64,000 bases of DNA, taken from positions 1 through 64,000 of the forward strand of contig NZ_RKKE01000011.1 of NCBI RefSeq assembly GCF_003797125.1, read 5' to 3'. The stretch's first letter is position 1. Each line of letters starts with the position of its first letter. Shown here piece after piece: positions 15,717 through 25,515 of this stretch. The position numbers and the translations under genes were made by a program. Under the pieces are notes generated by a model. The model saw only the letters and a list, made by a program, of their open reading frames with translations. It did no database searches and had not been told where the DNA came from. Source of the DNA: Shewanella frigidimarina (GTDB lineage: Bacteria > Pseudomonadota > Gammaproteobacteria > Enterobacterales > Shewanellaceae).

Positions 15717-17699
15717 ATGTCATTTCTTGGAAAATTAACACTCGAGTCTATTCCGTATCACGAACCCATTATTATGGTGACCCTAGCGGCTGTCGCCATT
15801 ATTGGTGTCATCATTGCGGCCTTAATTACTAAACATCAAAAATGGGGCGTGCTGTGGCACGACTGGTTAACCTCTGTTGACCACAAAAAACTCGGTATTA
15901 TGTATATCGTATTAGCGATGGTAATGCTGGTCCGTGGTTTTTCTGACGCGATTATGATGCGAACTCAGCAAGCACTTGCCACTAACGGCGCTGCGGGCTA
16001 TTTACCACCAGAACATTACGACCAAATCTTCACAGCCCACGGCGTGATCATGATTATCTTTATGGCAATGCCATTTATGATTGGTTTAATGAACTTGGTC
16101 GTGCCACTACAGATTGGTGCCCGCGATGTGGCGTTCCCATTCTTAAACAACTTAAGTTTTTGGCTAACGACCTCTGGCGCGGTGTTAATTAACATATCGC
16201 TAGGACTCGGTGAGTTTGCTAAAACCGGTTGGGTAGCTTATCCGCCATTGTCTGAGCTGGCCTACAGCCCGGGGGTGGGGGTTGATTATTATATCTGGGC
16301 CTTGCAAATATCCGGTATCGGGACAACCTTAACCGGGGTGAACTTTATCGCCACTGTGTTAAAAATGCGTGCGCCTGGCATGAAGTTAATGCAAATGCCT
16401 ATTTTCACTTGGGCTTGTACTTGGGCTAACGTGTTAATCGTTGCATCGTTCCCCATTTTAACCGCTGTTTTAGGCATGTTGACCTTAGACCGTTATTTAG
16501 ATTTCCACTTCTTTACCAATGACGGTGGCGGTAACGCCATGATGTACATCAACCTGTTTTGGGCTTGGGGTCATCCTGAAGTATACATTTTGGTATTACC
16601 GGCTTTCGGTATTTTCTCTGAAGTGTTTTCAACCTTTACCTCAAAGCGTTTATTTGGTTACACCTCAATGGTGTGGGCAACCGGTGCGATTTCGGTGCTT
16701 GGTTTTATTGTGTGGTTACACCATTTCTTTACCATGGGTTCAAGCGCTAACGTTAACGCCTTCTTCGGCGTAATGACCATGGTGATTGCGGTGCCGACCG
16801 GGGTAAAACTGTTTAACTGGCTATTTACTATTTATCGCGGCCGTTTACGTTTTACCGTGCCAGTATTGTGGTCTTTAGGCTTTATGGTGACCTTCACCAT
16901 CGGCGGCATGACCGGGGTATTGTTAGCATTACCTGGTGCCGATTACGTACTGCATAACAGCTTGTTTTTAATCGCTCATTTCCATAACACCATTATTGGT
17001 GGTGCAGTATTTGGTTACATGGCTGGTTTTGCTTACTGGTTCCCTAAAGCGATGGGTTTCACACTCAATGAACGCTTAGGTAAGGCATCATTTTGGTGCT
17101 GGCAGATTGGGTTCTATGTGGCCTTTATGCCGTTGTACGTGCTTGGCTTTATGGGCATGACACGTCGTATTAACCACACCGACAACCCAGCGTGGAACTT
17201 CTGGCTTTACTTTGCCGTAGTCGGCGCATTTATCATTCTTGTGGGTATTATTTTACAGTTTGTCCAATTGTATGTGAGCTTCCGTGACCGTGAGCAAAAC
17301 CTGGATACCACAGGCGATCCATGGAATGGCCACACGCTTGAATGGTCAACATCTTCACCCCCACAGTTTTATAACTTTGCTCAGTTAGATCCTGTAACTG
17401 ACATTGATGCGTTCACCGACATGAAAGAAAAAGGCACTGCCTATCAACGTCGTGAAACATACCAGCCGATCCACATGCCTAAAAATACTGCCAGCGGTAT
17501 TGCTATGGCCGCGTGTATTACGGCCATGGGCTTTGCTGCTATTTGGCATATTTGGTGGTTAGCCATTGTCGGTTTTGCCGGTACGTTTGTGTTGTTTTTA
17601 CTGCGCGCTTACGACAATGACGTTGACTATTACGTGCAGCCAGATGAAGTCGCACGTATTGAAAATGCACACTTAGATAACGTAGCAAGGGGCCGATAA
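15717..17699 (+). CDS. cyoB: Cytochrome bo-type ubiquinol oxidase subunit I
   Basis: Catalytic subunit, 660 residues (E. coli 663), with about 15 membrane helices. It holds low-spin heme b and the heme o3/CuB centre where oxygen is reduced. Visible motifs are FTAHGVIMIIF (heme ligand His), WAWGHPEVYILVLPAFG with the CuB ligand His cross-linked to Tyr, WLHHFFTMG (two CuB His) and LIAHFHNTIIGG (o3 and b ligands). The ATG is 2 nt after the cyoA stop and the stop overlaps cyoC by one base (TAATG), so the operon is tightly coupled. Confidence 0.97.
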   Translation: MSFLGKLTLESIPYHEPIIMVTLAAVAIIGVIIAALITKHQKWGVLWHDWLTSVDHKKLGIMYIVLAMVMLVRGFSDAIMMRTQQALATNGAAGYLPPEHYDQIFTAHGVIMIIFMAMPFMIGLMNLVVPLQIGARDVAFPFLNNLSFWLTTSGAVLINISLGLGEFAKTGWVAYPPLSELAYSPGVGVDYYIWALQISGIGTTLTGVNFIATVLKMRAPGMKLMQMPIFTWACTWANVLIVASFPILTAVLGMLTLDRYLDFHFFTNDGGGNAMMYINLFWAWGHPEVYILVLPAFGIFSEVFSTFTSKRLFGYTSMVWATGAISVLGFIVWLHHFFTMGSSANVNAFFGVMTMVIAVPTGVKLFNWLFTIYRGRLRFTVPVLWSLGFMVTFTIGGMTGVLLALPGADYVLHNSLFLIAHFHNTIIGGAVFGYMAGFAYWFPKAMGFTLNERLGKASFWCWQIGFYVAFMPLYVLGFMGMTRRINHTDNPAWNFWLYFAVVGAFIILVGIILQFVQLYVSFRDREQNLDTTGDPWNGHTLEWSTSSPPQFYNFAQLDPVTDIDAFTDMKEKGTAYQRRETYQPIHMPKNTASGIAMAACITAMGFAAIWHIWWLAIVGFAGTFVLFLLRAYDNDVDYYVQPDEVARIENAHLDNVARGR

Positions 17700-18322
17700 T
17701 GAGTATTGCTATTCAAGCAGATTTACACGTGGCTCACGCTGCAGATCACCATGATGATCATCATGACACTAGCGGTAACACCTTGTTCGGTTTTTGGATT
17801 TATCTAATGACCGACTGTATTTTGTTCGCCTCTGTGTTTGCGACTTATGCGGTGTTGTTTATGAACACCGACGGTGGTGTGTCGGGTAAAGATATTTTCG
17901 AATTAGATTTCGTGCTTATCGAAACCGCCGCCTTGTTGGTCAGTAGTATTACTTATGGCTTTGCCATGATTTGCGCAAGACACCAAAAGAAAGCTGCAAC
18001 TTTAGGCTGGTTATTAATCACCTTTGCGTTGGGTTGTGTGTTTATCGCGATGGAAGTGTACGAATTTCATCACTTAATTGAACATGGCAATGGCCCAGAT
18101 CGCAGCGCCTTTTTATCCGCATTTTTTGCCTTAGTTGGCATGCATGGGTTGCATGTTACCGCGGGCTTAATTTGGATGCTGATAATGATGGTTGAAGTGC
18201 TTAAAACAGGCTTAACGAATCGCAGCATCACTCGTTTGAGTTGCTTAAGTTTGTTCTGGCATTTCTTAGACATCGTGTGGGTGTGTGTGTTTACCGTAGT
18301 TTATTTGTTAGGAGTCTTGTGA
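17699..18322 (+). CDS. cyoC: Cytochrome bo-type ubiquinol oxidase subunit III
   Basis: 207 residues with five membrane helices, typical of CyoC. Subunit III stabilises the oxidase complex in the inner membrane and does not hold a redox centre. Motifs include LFGFWIYLMTDCILFASVFA, EVYEFHHLIEHGNGPDRSAF and GMHGLHVTAGLIWML. A His/Asp-rich N-terminus (HAADHHDDHHD) precedes the first helix and might bind metal. The gene starts on the last base of the cyoB stop and ends overlapping the cyoD start. Confidence 0.96.
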   Translation: MSIAIQADLHVAHAADHHDDHHDTSGNTLFGFWIYLMTDCILFASVFATYAVLFMNTDGGVSGKDIFELDFVLIETAALLVSSITYGFAMICARHQKKAATLGWLLITFALGCVFIAMEVYEFHHLIEHGNGPDRSAFLSAFFALVGMHGLHVTAGLIWMLIMMVEVLKTGLTNRSITRLSCLSLFWHFLDIVWVCVFTVVYLLGVL

Positions 18323-18651
18323 TGAGCAATGCATATGCAAGCCACGGCGAAGGCGATTTTTCTGCCAGCGTTAAATCATATTTAGTCGGCTTTGTGTTAT
18401 CGGTTGTCTTAACCGGTATTCCATTTTGGTCGGTGATGACGCACCAGTTTGACCACATGACAACACTATGGGTTGTGGTGATAACGGCGTTAGTGCAAAT
18501 CGTGGTGCACTTGAAATACTTCCTCCATTTAGATTTTTCTAAAGAAGGCAGGATCAATACATTCTCGTTCTTATTCACGGCCTTGATTATTGTCATGGTG
18601 GTGGGTTTGTCTGTGTGGATTATCTACGCAGCCAATGAATTGATGATGTAA
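18322..18651 (+). CDS. cyoD: Cytochrome bo-type ubiquinol oxidase subunit IV
   Basis: 109 residues, the same length as E. coli CyoD, with three membrane helices (LVGFVLSVVLTGIPFW, then TLWVVVITALVQIVVHLKYF, then FLFTALIIVMVVGLSVWII). Subunit IV assists assembly of the heme-copper centre. The ATG at 18322 overlaps the cyoC stop (ATGA) and follows GGAG by 8 nt. A longer frame starting inside cyoC is rejected because MSNAYASHG matches the usual CyoD start. Confidence 0.95.
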   Translation: MSNAYASHGEGDFSASVKSYLVGFVLSVVLTGIPFWSVMTHQFDHMTTLWVVVITALVQIVVHLKYFLHLDFSKEGRINTFSFLFTALIIVMVVGLSVWIIYAANELMM

Positions 18652-18712
18652 CGAGATCAATGTAACCACAGTATGTCACTCAACAGCCATCATGAATAAT
18701 CAAGGTCAATTT

Positions 18713-19624
18713 ATGTCAGCACAATTAACCTCACGCTTACGAGGATATGTTCAGGTCACCAAACCTGGCATCATCATGGGCAATTTAATTTCTGTCGCGG
18801 GCGGCTTTTTACTCGCGGCTCAAGGCAATGTTGATATGACCTTGATGTTTGCCACCATGATAGGTTTATCTTTGGTGGTAGCGTCGGGTTGCGCAATCAA
18901 TAACTGCATTGATCGCGACATCGACGCCAAGATGAAGCGTACTCGAAATCGAGTTACCGTTACCGGTGAAATATCAGTACAAGCGGTATTGAGCTTTGGT
19001 ATTGGTTTGGGTGTTGTAGGCTTTACCATGCTGGCTATATTCACTAATAGCTTAGCGGTATTATTTGCCGCCATTGGCTATGTAGTTTATGTCGGTGTGT
19101 ACAGCCTATACATGAAACGCAACTCGGTTTACGGCACCTTAGTAGGCAGTTTTTCGGGTGCTGTGCCACCGGTTGTGGGTTATTGCGCGGTTACCGGGCA
19201 AATGGACATGGGCGCGGTAATTTTGCTGCTGATGTTTAGCCTATGGCAAATGCCCCACTCTTATGCGATTGCGATTTTTCGGTTTGACGATTATGCCGCG
19301 GCCAATATTCCTGTATTGCCCGTAGCCCAAGGCATGACCAAAGCTAAACTACATATCGTATTGTACATAGCGATATTTGCTGTCGTTAGTGCGCTGTTGC
19401 CACTGGCCGGTTACACAGGTATTGCTTTTATGGCGGTCACCTTTGCCACCAGCTTATGGTGGTTAGCCATGGCGTTAAAAGGCTATCGTCGCGACATCAA
19501 TTTGCAGTCTTGGGCTAGACAGGTATTTGGATTTTCAATTATCACTATCACAGCATTAAGCGTGACCATGGCATTGGATTTTCAAGTAGTAGCCCAAACA
19601 CCGTTACTCACATTGGTGCCATAG
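18713..19624 (+). CDS. cyoE: Protoheme IX farnesyltransferase (heme O synthase)
   Basis: Adds a farnesyl group to heme B to make the heme O needed by CyoB. It belongs to the UbiA-type prenyltransferases and is an inner-membrane protein with about nine helices. The two metal/diphosphate-binding regions are present: NNCIDRDIDAKMKRTRNR and the second region FRFDDYAAANIPVLPV. YVQVTKPGIIMGN opens the conserved part. The ATG at 18713 is preferred, with AAGG 8 nt upstream; an ATG 21 bp earlier has no ribosome-binding site. It is the last gene of the cyo operon and is followed by a strong terminator. Confidence 0.95.
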   Translation: MSAQLTSRLRGYVQVTKPGIIMGNLISVAGGFLLAAQGNVDMTLMFATMIGLSLVVASGCAINNCIDRDIDAKMKRTRNRVTVTGEISVQAVLSFGIGLGVVGFTMLAIFTNSLAVLFAAIGYVVYVGVYSLYMKRNSVYGTLVGSFSGAVPPVVGYCAVTGQMDMGAVILLLMFSLWQMPHSYAIAIFRFDDYAAANIPVLPVAQGMTKAKLHIVLYIAIFAVVSALLPLAGYTGIAFMAVTFATSLWWLAMALKGYRRDINLQSWARQVFGFSIITITALSVTMALDFQVVAQTPLLTLVP

Positions 19625-19700
19625 GCGATTAAGCTCAATAAAAGGCTACGTCCAATAAAAAGACTAAGCCCAATAAATAGCTAAGTTTAATAAAGGCTTC

Positions 19701-19736
19701 AAGCCCGCGGCATTATGCTGCGGGCTTTTTTATTTG
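19701..19736 (+). terminator. Rho-independent terminator of cyoABCDE
   Basis: A 12-bp stem with one mismatch (AGCCCGCGGCAT against ATGCTGCGGGCT) is followed by six T. It lies 77 bp after cyoE, beyond a short run of imperfect AATAAA-containing direct repeats. Confidence 0.9.
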
Positions 19737-19836
19737 ATAAATCCGCATTAAAGACTAATGTTTAAGACTGATTAAAATTACCGCATGCAGTTCTATTATT
19801 CGTTTTTAACCGCATCATCAAACATAAAGGGATCTT

Positions 19837-20634
19837 ATGTTTACCGTATTTAAGGGAATTAAGCCCCATATTCAGTCACAAAACCCTGTTATCCTCATAT
19901 CGCTAGTGCTGGCTTGCAGTGTATTGCAGGCAAATCCACTGCATGCCGCTACGCAACCGAGTACCAATAACAACATCTTCGGTGGTTGGGTAATCAACTC
20001 CCCTGAACGTATTACCTTATTGCAGTTAAATCGTAATCGCAGCTACTTACACCTAGAACTTAACTTAACCACGCCACAAGATAGCGTGGCAGAATGGGGC
20101 CGTTTGGATTTGCAATCAACAGACGCGCACTTTATCCCTAGCTACAGTAATAATGCCCAACAAGGATTAGTCGCATATCAATTCGAGCATCCGCAATTAA
20201 ACATGATGCTGACATCACAGTCGTTACAACTCGCATTAGCCATCGATACTAATGCCGACAGCATTGCTGATGAACAACATCACTATAACCTCACGACTAA
20301 CCAATCGGTCTATGGTGTATGGCATCAATTGTCTACCCCAGCGCTGAGTAGCTTAGTACTGCTCGACAATGGCTATTACGCCATGGTGAACATTAACCTA
20401 CACCAAGACCCACAAGCCAATGAGCACGTCACTCACTTACAATGGGGACGGTTTGAATTACACCAAAATCAGCTAACCTTTGAGCCCGTTTTTAATAGCC
20501 ATCCCCAACACACAACTAACTTACCCAGTACTATTCCCAGCATGGTTTATCAGCCTAGCAAACAGCAATTGACGTTATCATTTAACGTAAATAAAGGTAA
20601 TTTGACTGACCATTTGTTGCTATTTAAGCGATAA
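19837..20634 (+). CDS. Exported protein with two similar halves, unknown function
   Basis: A 265-residue protein with an N-terminal hydrophobic export signal (residues about 17-38, LQANPLHAA probable cleavage). The mature part is two related blocks: GGWVINSPERITLLQLNRNR with YLHLELNL and EWGRLDLQ (about 48-105), and GVWHQLSTPALSSLVLLDNG with YAMVNINL and QWGRFELHQNQLTFEPVF (about 158-225). Each looks like a small beta-rich unit of the kind that compares expression to a standing W-G pattern, so an internal duplication is likely. AAGGGAT precedes the ATG. I do not recognise the family. It stands alone between cyo and ompR. Confidence 0.7.
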   Translation: MFTVFKGIKPHIQSQNPVILISLVLACSVLQANPLHAATQPSTNNNIFGGWVINSPERITLLQLNRNRSYLHLELNLTTPQDSVAEWGRLDLQSTDAHFIPSYSNNAQQGLVAYQFEHPQLNMMLTSQSLQLALAIDTNADSIADEQHHYNLTTNQSVYGVWHQLSTPALSSLVLLDNGYYAMVNINLHQDPQANEHVTHLQWGRFELHQNQLTFEPVFNSHPQHTTNLPSTIPSMVYQPSKQQLTLSFNVNKGNLTDHLLLFKR

Positions 20635-20751
20635 ACAAACATTTACAGCTATTTAGTTACAATTTCTGCCACAATCAGCTATTCAAATTCAAGCGATTAC
20701 ACTTCATACTGAGTCATTGCTAGTATCAATTTAGTGTTAAAAGGATATGTC

Positions 20752-21477
20752 ATGGGCCAAGAAACCTCTAAGATTCTCGTTGTCGATGATGACATGAGAT
20801 TACGTTCATTATTAGAACGTTACTTAATTGAGCAAGGCTTCCAAGTTCGTAGCGCTGCCAATGCAGAACAAATGGATAGATTACTTGAACGTGAAAATTT
20901 CCATTTATTAGTACTCGATCTGATGCTACCAGGCGAAGATGGTTTGTCTATTTGCCGCCGTTTGCGCCAGCAAGAAAATCCAATCCCTATCGTGATGCTG
21001 ACCGCCAAAGGCGATGAAGTTGATCGTATCATTGGCCTAGAGCTTGGCGCTGATGACTATTTACCTAAACCGTTTAATCCACGTGAGTTATTAGCACGTA
21101 TTAAAGCGGTAATGCGTCGCCAAATTGCTGAAGTACCTGGTGCGCCTGCGCAACAAGAAGAAATGATTGAGTTTGGTGAGTTTTCGCTAAATTTAGCCAC
21201 TCGTGAAATGTTCCATGGCGATGAAAGCATTGCACTTACCAGTGGTGAGTTTGCTGTGCTTAAAGTGCTGGTAAACCATCCTCGTGAGCCATTATCGCGC
21301 GACAAATTGATGAACCTTGCCCGTGGCCGTGACTATTCAGCCCTTGAGCGTTCAATCGATGTTCAGGTATCGCGCTTGCGTCGTTTAATTGAAAAAGACG
21401 CCGCTAACCCTCGTTATATCCAAACAGTTTGGGGTTTAGGTTATGTGTTTGTGCCCGACGGCACCACGCGTAAGTAA
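20752..21477 (+). CDS. ompR: Osmolarity response regulator OmpR
   Basis: Cytoplasmic two-component regulator of 241 residues. The receiver domain has the acidic pocket VDDD, the phospho-acceptor Asp56 in LVLDLMLPGEDG, and Lys in YLPKPFNPREL. The C-terminal winged-helix domain carries LTSGEFAVLKVLVNHP, LARGRDYSALERSIDVQVSR and the final TVWGLGYVFVPDG. AAGGA stands 7 nt before the ATG at 20752, so an upstream GTG is not used. It is followed 3 nt later by its sensor kinase. In enteric bacteria the pair controls porins and osmotic response. Confidence 0.95.
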   Translation: MGQETSKILVVDDDMRLRSLLERYLIEQGFQVRSAANAEQMDRLLERENFHLLVLDLMLPGEDGLSICRRLRQQENPIPIVMLTAKGDEVDRIIGLELGADDYLPKPFNPRELLARIKAVMRRQIAEVPGAPAQQEEMIEFGEFSLNLATREMFHGDESIALTSGEFAVLKVLVNHPREPLSRDKLMNLARGRDYSALERSIDVQVSRLRRLIEKDAANPRYIQTVWGLGYVFVPDGTTRK

Positions 21478-21480
21478 TCC

Positions 21481-22821
21481 ATGAAACTGAAGTTAAAATG
21501 GTGGCAACGCTTCTTACCTAGAAGCGCTTTTAGTCAAACCGTATTGCTGATCGGCAGCTTACTGCTGATCAATCAATTAGTGTCATATTGGTCTGTCGCC
21601 GTTTACTTTATCAAGCCCAGTTATGAGCAAATAAACCAATTAATTGCCCGCCAAATCAATATATTATTTGTTGATGGGGTCGATGTTGGCCGTGAACATC
21701 TCACCATGGTGGATGCCTTAAACGCCAAAGTGCGTGACGATGGCATGACCGTTTATAACCAAAAACAAGCACAAGAAGCCGGACTCGGCCAAGCCACTTA
21801 TTACAGTTTCTTGTCAGAACAAATGTCAGTTTACCTTGGCGGTGAAGCCGAAGTGCGTTTTTCGCAAGGTGAAAAGCTCGATGTGTGGATAAAACCGCCG
21901 CAAGCCCCCACATTGTGGATAAAAGTCCCTTTGACGGGCATTAACGAGTCAGACTTATCACCATTAACCTTGTATTTGCTGGTTATTGGCGGGCTCAGTG
22001 TCGCCGGTGGCTGGTTATTTGCCCGTAGGCAAAACAGGCCTTTAAAACGCTTACAAAAAGCCGCGGTGGCCGTTTCTCAAGGCGACTTTCCGCCAACACT
22101 GCCGTTAAGTGGCTCGACTGAAATTGTTGAAGTAACCCATGCGTTTAACCAAATGGCTCATAGCATGAAACAGCTTGAGCAAGACCGTGCTTTATTAATG
22201 GCGGGGATTTCACACGATTTACGCACACCATTGACCCGCATTCGATTAGCATCTGAAATGATGGTAGAAGACGACCAATATTTAAAAGAAGGTATTGTCA
22301 CCGACATTGAAGACATGGATGCGATTATTAACCAATTTATTGCTTATATTCGTAACGACCGTGAAGGTGTACGCGAGCCCGACCAAATCAATCGTTTGAT
22401 CCAAGAAATTAGCCAACAAGAATCACACCGTGAAGAAACCATCGAGCTGTCGCTAGCAGACTGCCCCGATGTTCCCATGAACAGCGTCGCCATTAAACGT
22501 GTACTGAGCAACTTGGTCGAAAATGCGTTCCGCTATGGCAATGGCTGGATAAAAATCAGTTCTTATCATCAAGGTAACGCGGTGTGTTTTAGTGTTGAAG
22601 ATAACGGCCCTGGTATTAATGAAGCCGAAGTTGAGCATCTATTTCAACCCTTTACCCAAGGTGATACCGCACGCGGTAGTATTGGTTCTGGCTTAGGGCT
22701 AGCTATTATTAAACGTATTATTGACCGCCATCATGGCAAGGTGAAGTTGTCTAACCGCCCTCAAGGCGGCTTAAAAGCACAAGTGTGGCTGCCGTTAATC
22801 GATAAAAATCTCTACAACTAA
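21481..22821 (+). CDS. envZ: Osmosensor histidine kinase EnvZ
   Basis: A 446-residue inner-membrane kinase. Two membrane helices (about 18-42 and 160-180) bracket a periplasmic domain; a HAMP linker follows (RRQNRPLKRLQKAA to about 232). The phosphorylated residue is His245 in GISHDLRTPLTRIRLASEMM. ATP-binding motifs are NLVENAFRYG (N box), VEDNGPGI (G1) and GSGLGLAIIKRI (G2). It phosphorylates and dephosphorylates OmpR, encoded directly upstream. Confidence 0.95.
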   Translation: MKLKLKWWQRFLPRSAFSQTVLLIGSLLLINQLVSYWSVAVYFIKPSYEQINQLIARQINILFVDGVDVGREHLTMVDALNAKVRDDGMTVYNQKQAQEAGLGQATYYSFLSEQMSVYLGGEAEVRFSQGEKLDVWIKPPQAPTLWIKVPLTGINESDLSPLTLYLLVIGGLSVAGGWLFARRQNRPLKRLQKAAVAVSQGDFPPTLPLSGSTEIVEVTHAFNQMAHSMKQLEQDRALLMAGISHDLRTPLTRIRLASEMMVEDDQYLKEGIVTDIEDMDAIINQFIAYIRNDREGVREPDQINRLIQEISQQESHREETIELSLADCPDVPMNSVAIKRVLSNLVENAFRYGNGWIKISSYHQGNAVCFSVEDNGPGINEAEVEHLFQPFTQGDTARGSIGSGLGLAIIKRIIDRHHGKVKLSNRPQGGLKAQVWLPLIDKNLYN

Positions 22822-22936
22822 CAACGGACACATTTCACCACACGTTATTAACTCATAGATAAAGTGCAATCACGAAAAACTGTAACATTAGTGCCATAAA
22901 ATGCACATATTGGCATTTATGTGAAGTCACTTACCT

Positions 22937-24883
22937 ATGAAGATATCGACCCTATCCCTTAGTGCATCCGCCTTATTATTACTGCTTGCGGCATTACTCG
23001 CCGCTACCGTGTTATGGAGTAATCAACAACGGCAAACCAGTGAAAAATTAAACCTAGACTTACAACATATTCAACATACCTTTCAGTATGATGTTCGCCG
23101 GAACATTGATAGTTACTTACAAACAGGCCAAAGCAATTATCTCGAACAAGCCCGCAGCGATATTACCCGTATAACCGACAATATTACCCAGCTAAGTTCC
23201 GCTCACCCACAGCTTGATAGTGCTTCATTAACCAGCTTAATGACTCAATTAATTAGCGACTTAGACACTAAATACCGTGCCGCAGGAAAACTGGCCGGTA
23301 ACCCACGCCAACTACTGGCTTTTGCTGAATCAGAAATGATCGATTACAGCCGCAGCCTACATCGTTATGCCCAATCAGCACCGAATGACTCAAATACTGT
23401 GGAGCAATATCTTGCGCTTAGTCTTGAGTTACCTAACCTAGTTTATCAACTATCACAGCAGACTCAGGCCTTACTGATTGATCAAGATGCAGGAGCAAAT
23501 AATAGCCTTAACTTTTCGATAAACTCTCTCAACACATGGCATGATGATTTGGAGAAGCTATCTTTGCTGGGTATTTATCGCACCGAAGAAGTGGATGAAT
23601 TCGCCTTAGGCGATGACGAACCGGAACGTATTGAAACCGGTGAAGCCCCTCGCGCAGAATTGCTGAGTTTGACTCAACGCTATAGCAAAGAAGTGAGTAA
23701 TACCAAGCAAATGCTCAGCGACAATCAACTAGTACAAACTGCGCTAATTAACGCCACCAGCCAAGTAGAACAGCAATTAGTGAGACTGGCCAATACACAA
23801 GCCGTAACCGATGAACAACTTAAAATCCGTTTGCAGTGGTTGCTATACACCATGGTGATATTGATAGCATTGTTTTCTATTGGTTATTTAGTGTTACAAC
23901 AACGACGAGTCGTTAGCCCGCTTAAACGTTTAAACCGTGCTTTTTCAATGTTAAGCGAATCGAATCAACGAGAACCATTACCCGTGACCAGCCAATGCGA
24001 AACAGGCCAAATTGCGGCACACTTTAATCGCCTATTACAGCGATTTGAACAAGATGACGAACAACAAAAAAGTAATATGGCACAGGTGTCTAACTCATTG
24101 AGTGAATTAGTCGCTAAAATTGGTTCCTTATCAACTAGCACGCAACAAACGCAAGATGTGGTACAACAAACTCAATCACAAACCGCTGATTTAATTACTC
24201 TTGCCAATGAAGTAAACCGGTCGTCTAGCTTGGTAACTGCCAGTGCAGAGCAAACCATGCATGATATGCAAGCAAGCCAACAAGAAGCCCAGGCGGTGTT
24301 AGATGCGACCGATCACACTGTCACCAAGGTCAATCAATGTAACCACTCACTAACCCAACTCAGTACATCGGTTAATGACGCAGCTAAAATTGTGGATGTT
24401 ATTGGTAATATTGCCGACCAAACCAACTTATTGGCATTAAATGCCGCCATTGAAGCCGCTCGTGCAGGTGAACAAGGTCGTGGTTTTGCTGTGGTAGCCG
24501 ATGAAGTACGCAGTTTATCGCAACGGACTCAACAATCATTAAAAGACATAATGGCTATTTTCGAGCAACTAACCCGCTCGAACACAGCACTTAGCCACAG
24601 CGTTAACGACATCAGCGAAGCATCTGCACAGCAAAAAGGTCGAGCCCAGAGTTTGTTAGATGTTGCGTTGCAAGTACAGCAGCAAGCTCAAGAGATGGCG
24701 AGCAGTGCGAGCCAAGGGAGTGAACATGCTAAGCAACAGGTGGGGCATCTTGATGAGTTTGTCATCGCGATGGATAGCCTAATGCTGCATGCTAAAGATG
24801 CGTTTGAACAAAGTGAAACGATTGCGCTTGAGGTCAGTAACAGTGTCGATAACATTGAACAACACTTAGGCATCCGCGGATAA
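22937..24883 (+). CDS. Methyl-accepting chemotaxis protein
   Basis: A 648-residue chemoreceptor. The first membrane helix is at about 7-29 and the second at about 297-320, leaving a long helical periplasmic sensor region of about 270 residues with an acidic insert (VDEFALGDDEPERIETGE). A HAMP segment (RRVVSPLKRLNRAFSML) leads into the signalling domain, whose hairpin tip is fully conserved (IADQTNLLALNAAIEAARAG, then QGRGFAVVADEVRSLS). There is no C-terminal CheR-binding pentapeptide (it ends HLGIRG). The ligand is unknown. Confidence 0.92.
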   Translation: MKISTLSLSASALLLLLAALLAATVLWSNQQRQTSEKLNLDLQHIQHTFQYDVRRNIDSYLQTGQSNYLEQARSDITRITDNITQLSSAHPQLDSASLTSLMTQLISDLDTKYRAAGKLAGNPRQLLAFAESEMIDYSRSLHRYAQSAPNDSNTVEQYLALSLELPNLVYQLSQQTQALLIDQDAGANNSLNFSINSLNTWHDDLEKLSLLGIYRTEEVDEFALGDDEPERIETGEAPRAELLSLTQRYSKEVSNTKQMLSDNQLVQTALINATSQVEQQLVRLANTQAVTDEQLKIRLQWLLYTMVILIALFSIGYLVLQQRRVVSPLKRLNRAFSMLSESNQREPLPVTSQCETGQIAAHFNRLLQRFEQDDEQQKSNMAQVSNSLSELVAKIGSLSTSTQQTQDVVQQTQSQTADLITLANEVNRSSSLVTASAEQTMHDMQASQQEAQAVLDATDHTVTKVNQCNHSLTQLSTSVNDAAKIVDVIGNIADQTNLLALNAAIEAARAGEQGRGFAVVADEVRSLSQRTQQSLKDIMAIFEQLTRSNTALSHSVNDISEASAQQKGRAQSLLDVALQVQQQAQEMASSASQGSEHAKQQVGHLDEFVIAMDSLMLHAKDAFEQSETIALEVSNSVDNIEQHLGIRG

Positions 24884-24920
24884 TCAATACTAACAAGCTT
24901 TACTGATAACTGTTTTTTTC

Positions 24921-24954
24921 ATAAAAATGGGCGCCTTATTGGCGCCCATTTTGC
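24921..24954. terminator. Bidirectional terminator between chemoreceptor and peroxiredoxin genes
   Basis: AAAATGGGCGCC pairs perfectly with GGCGCCCATTTT around a 5-nt loop, between two convergent genes. T-runs are adequate on both strands. Confidence 0.85.
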
Positions 24955-24992
24955 TGTACTGTTAAGTCTCTAATTCTGAGACATAATATAGA

Positions 24993-25466
24993 TTACAGTG
25001 CAGCCATTACCGCTTCAGCAGTGCTGACTTCAAATGACTTACCTTCCTCAACATTCAGTAAAGTCACTACGCCATTGTCGATCACCATCGCATAACGTTG
25101 TGAACGAACGCCGCCAAAACCAGCGGTATCCATTTCTAAGCCTAACGCTTTTGCGAAGCTTGCATCACCGTCGGCTAGCATCATTAATTCAGAAGCATTT
25201 TGGGCTTCGCCCCACGCTTTCATTACGAATGCATCGTTAACAGATACACAAGCGATAAGGTCAACACCTTTAGCTTTAAACTCGTCGGCTAATACTACAA
25301 AACCTGGTAAGTGAGCTTCTGAACAGGTTGGTGTAAATGCACCTGGCACTGCAAACAATACTACTTTTTTACCGGCAAAAAGCTCAGTAACATCGTGATT
25401 AACCATGCCGTCTTTTGTCAGTTGGCTTAAGGTAGCTTTTGGTAAAGATTGTCCTGTAGCGATCAT
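24993..25466 (-). CDS. Peroxiredoxin 5-type thiol peroxidase
   Basis: Reduces hydrogen peroxide and organic hydroperoxides in the cytoplasm. The 157 residues carry the peroxidatic Cys48 in VPGAFTPTCSEAHLPG, the motif of the Prx5/AhpE-like atypical group. A further Cys (ACVSVND) could take part in the catalytic cycle. The protein ends at the thioredoxin-like fold without the glutaredoxin fusion seen in some relatives. AAGGATAT precedes the ATG. It is a single-gene unit. Confidence 0.9.
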   Translation of the reverse strand: MIATGQSLPKATLSQLTKDGMVNHDVTELFAGKKVVLFAVPGAFTPTCSEAHLPGFVVLADEFKAKGVDLIACVSVNDAFVMKAWGEAQNASELMMLADGDASFAKALGLEMDTAGFGGVRSQRYAMVIDNGVVTLLNVEEGKSFEVSTAEAVMAAL

Positions 25467-25515
25467 AATATATCCTTGATTATTGAGGGCTATTAACCCT
25501 TGTTAACACGAGAGA

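Noticed and set aside
18241..18321. N-terminal extension of CyoD starting inside cyoC.
   Set aside because: The extension is a shadow of cyoC. The ATG at 18322 has a good ribosome-binding site and gives the usual 109-residue CyoD.
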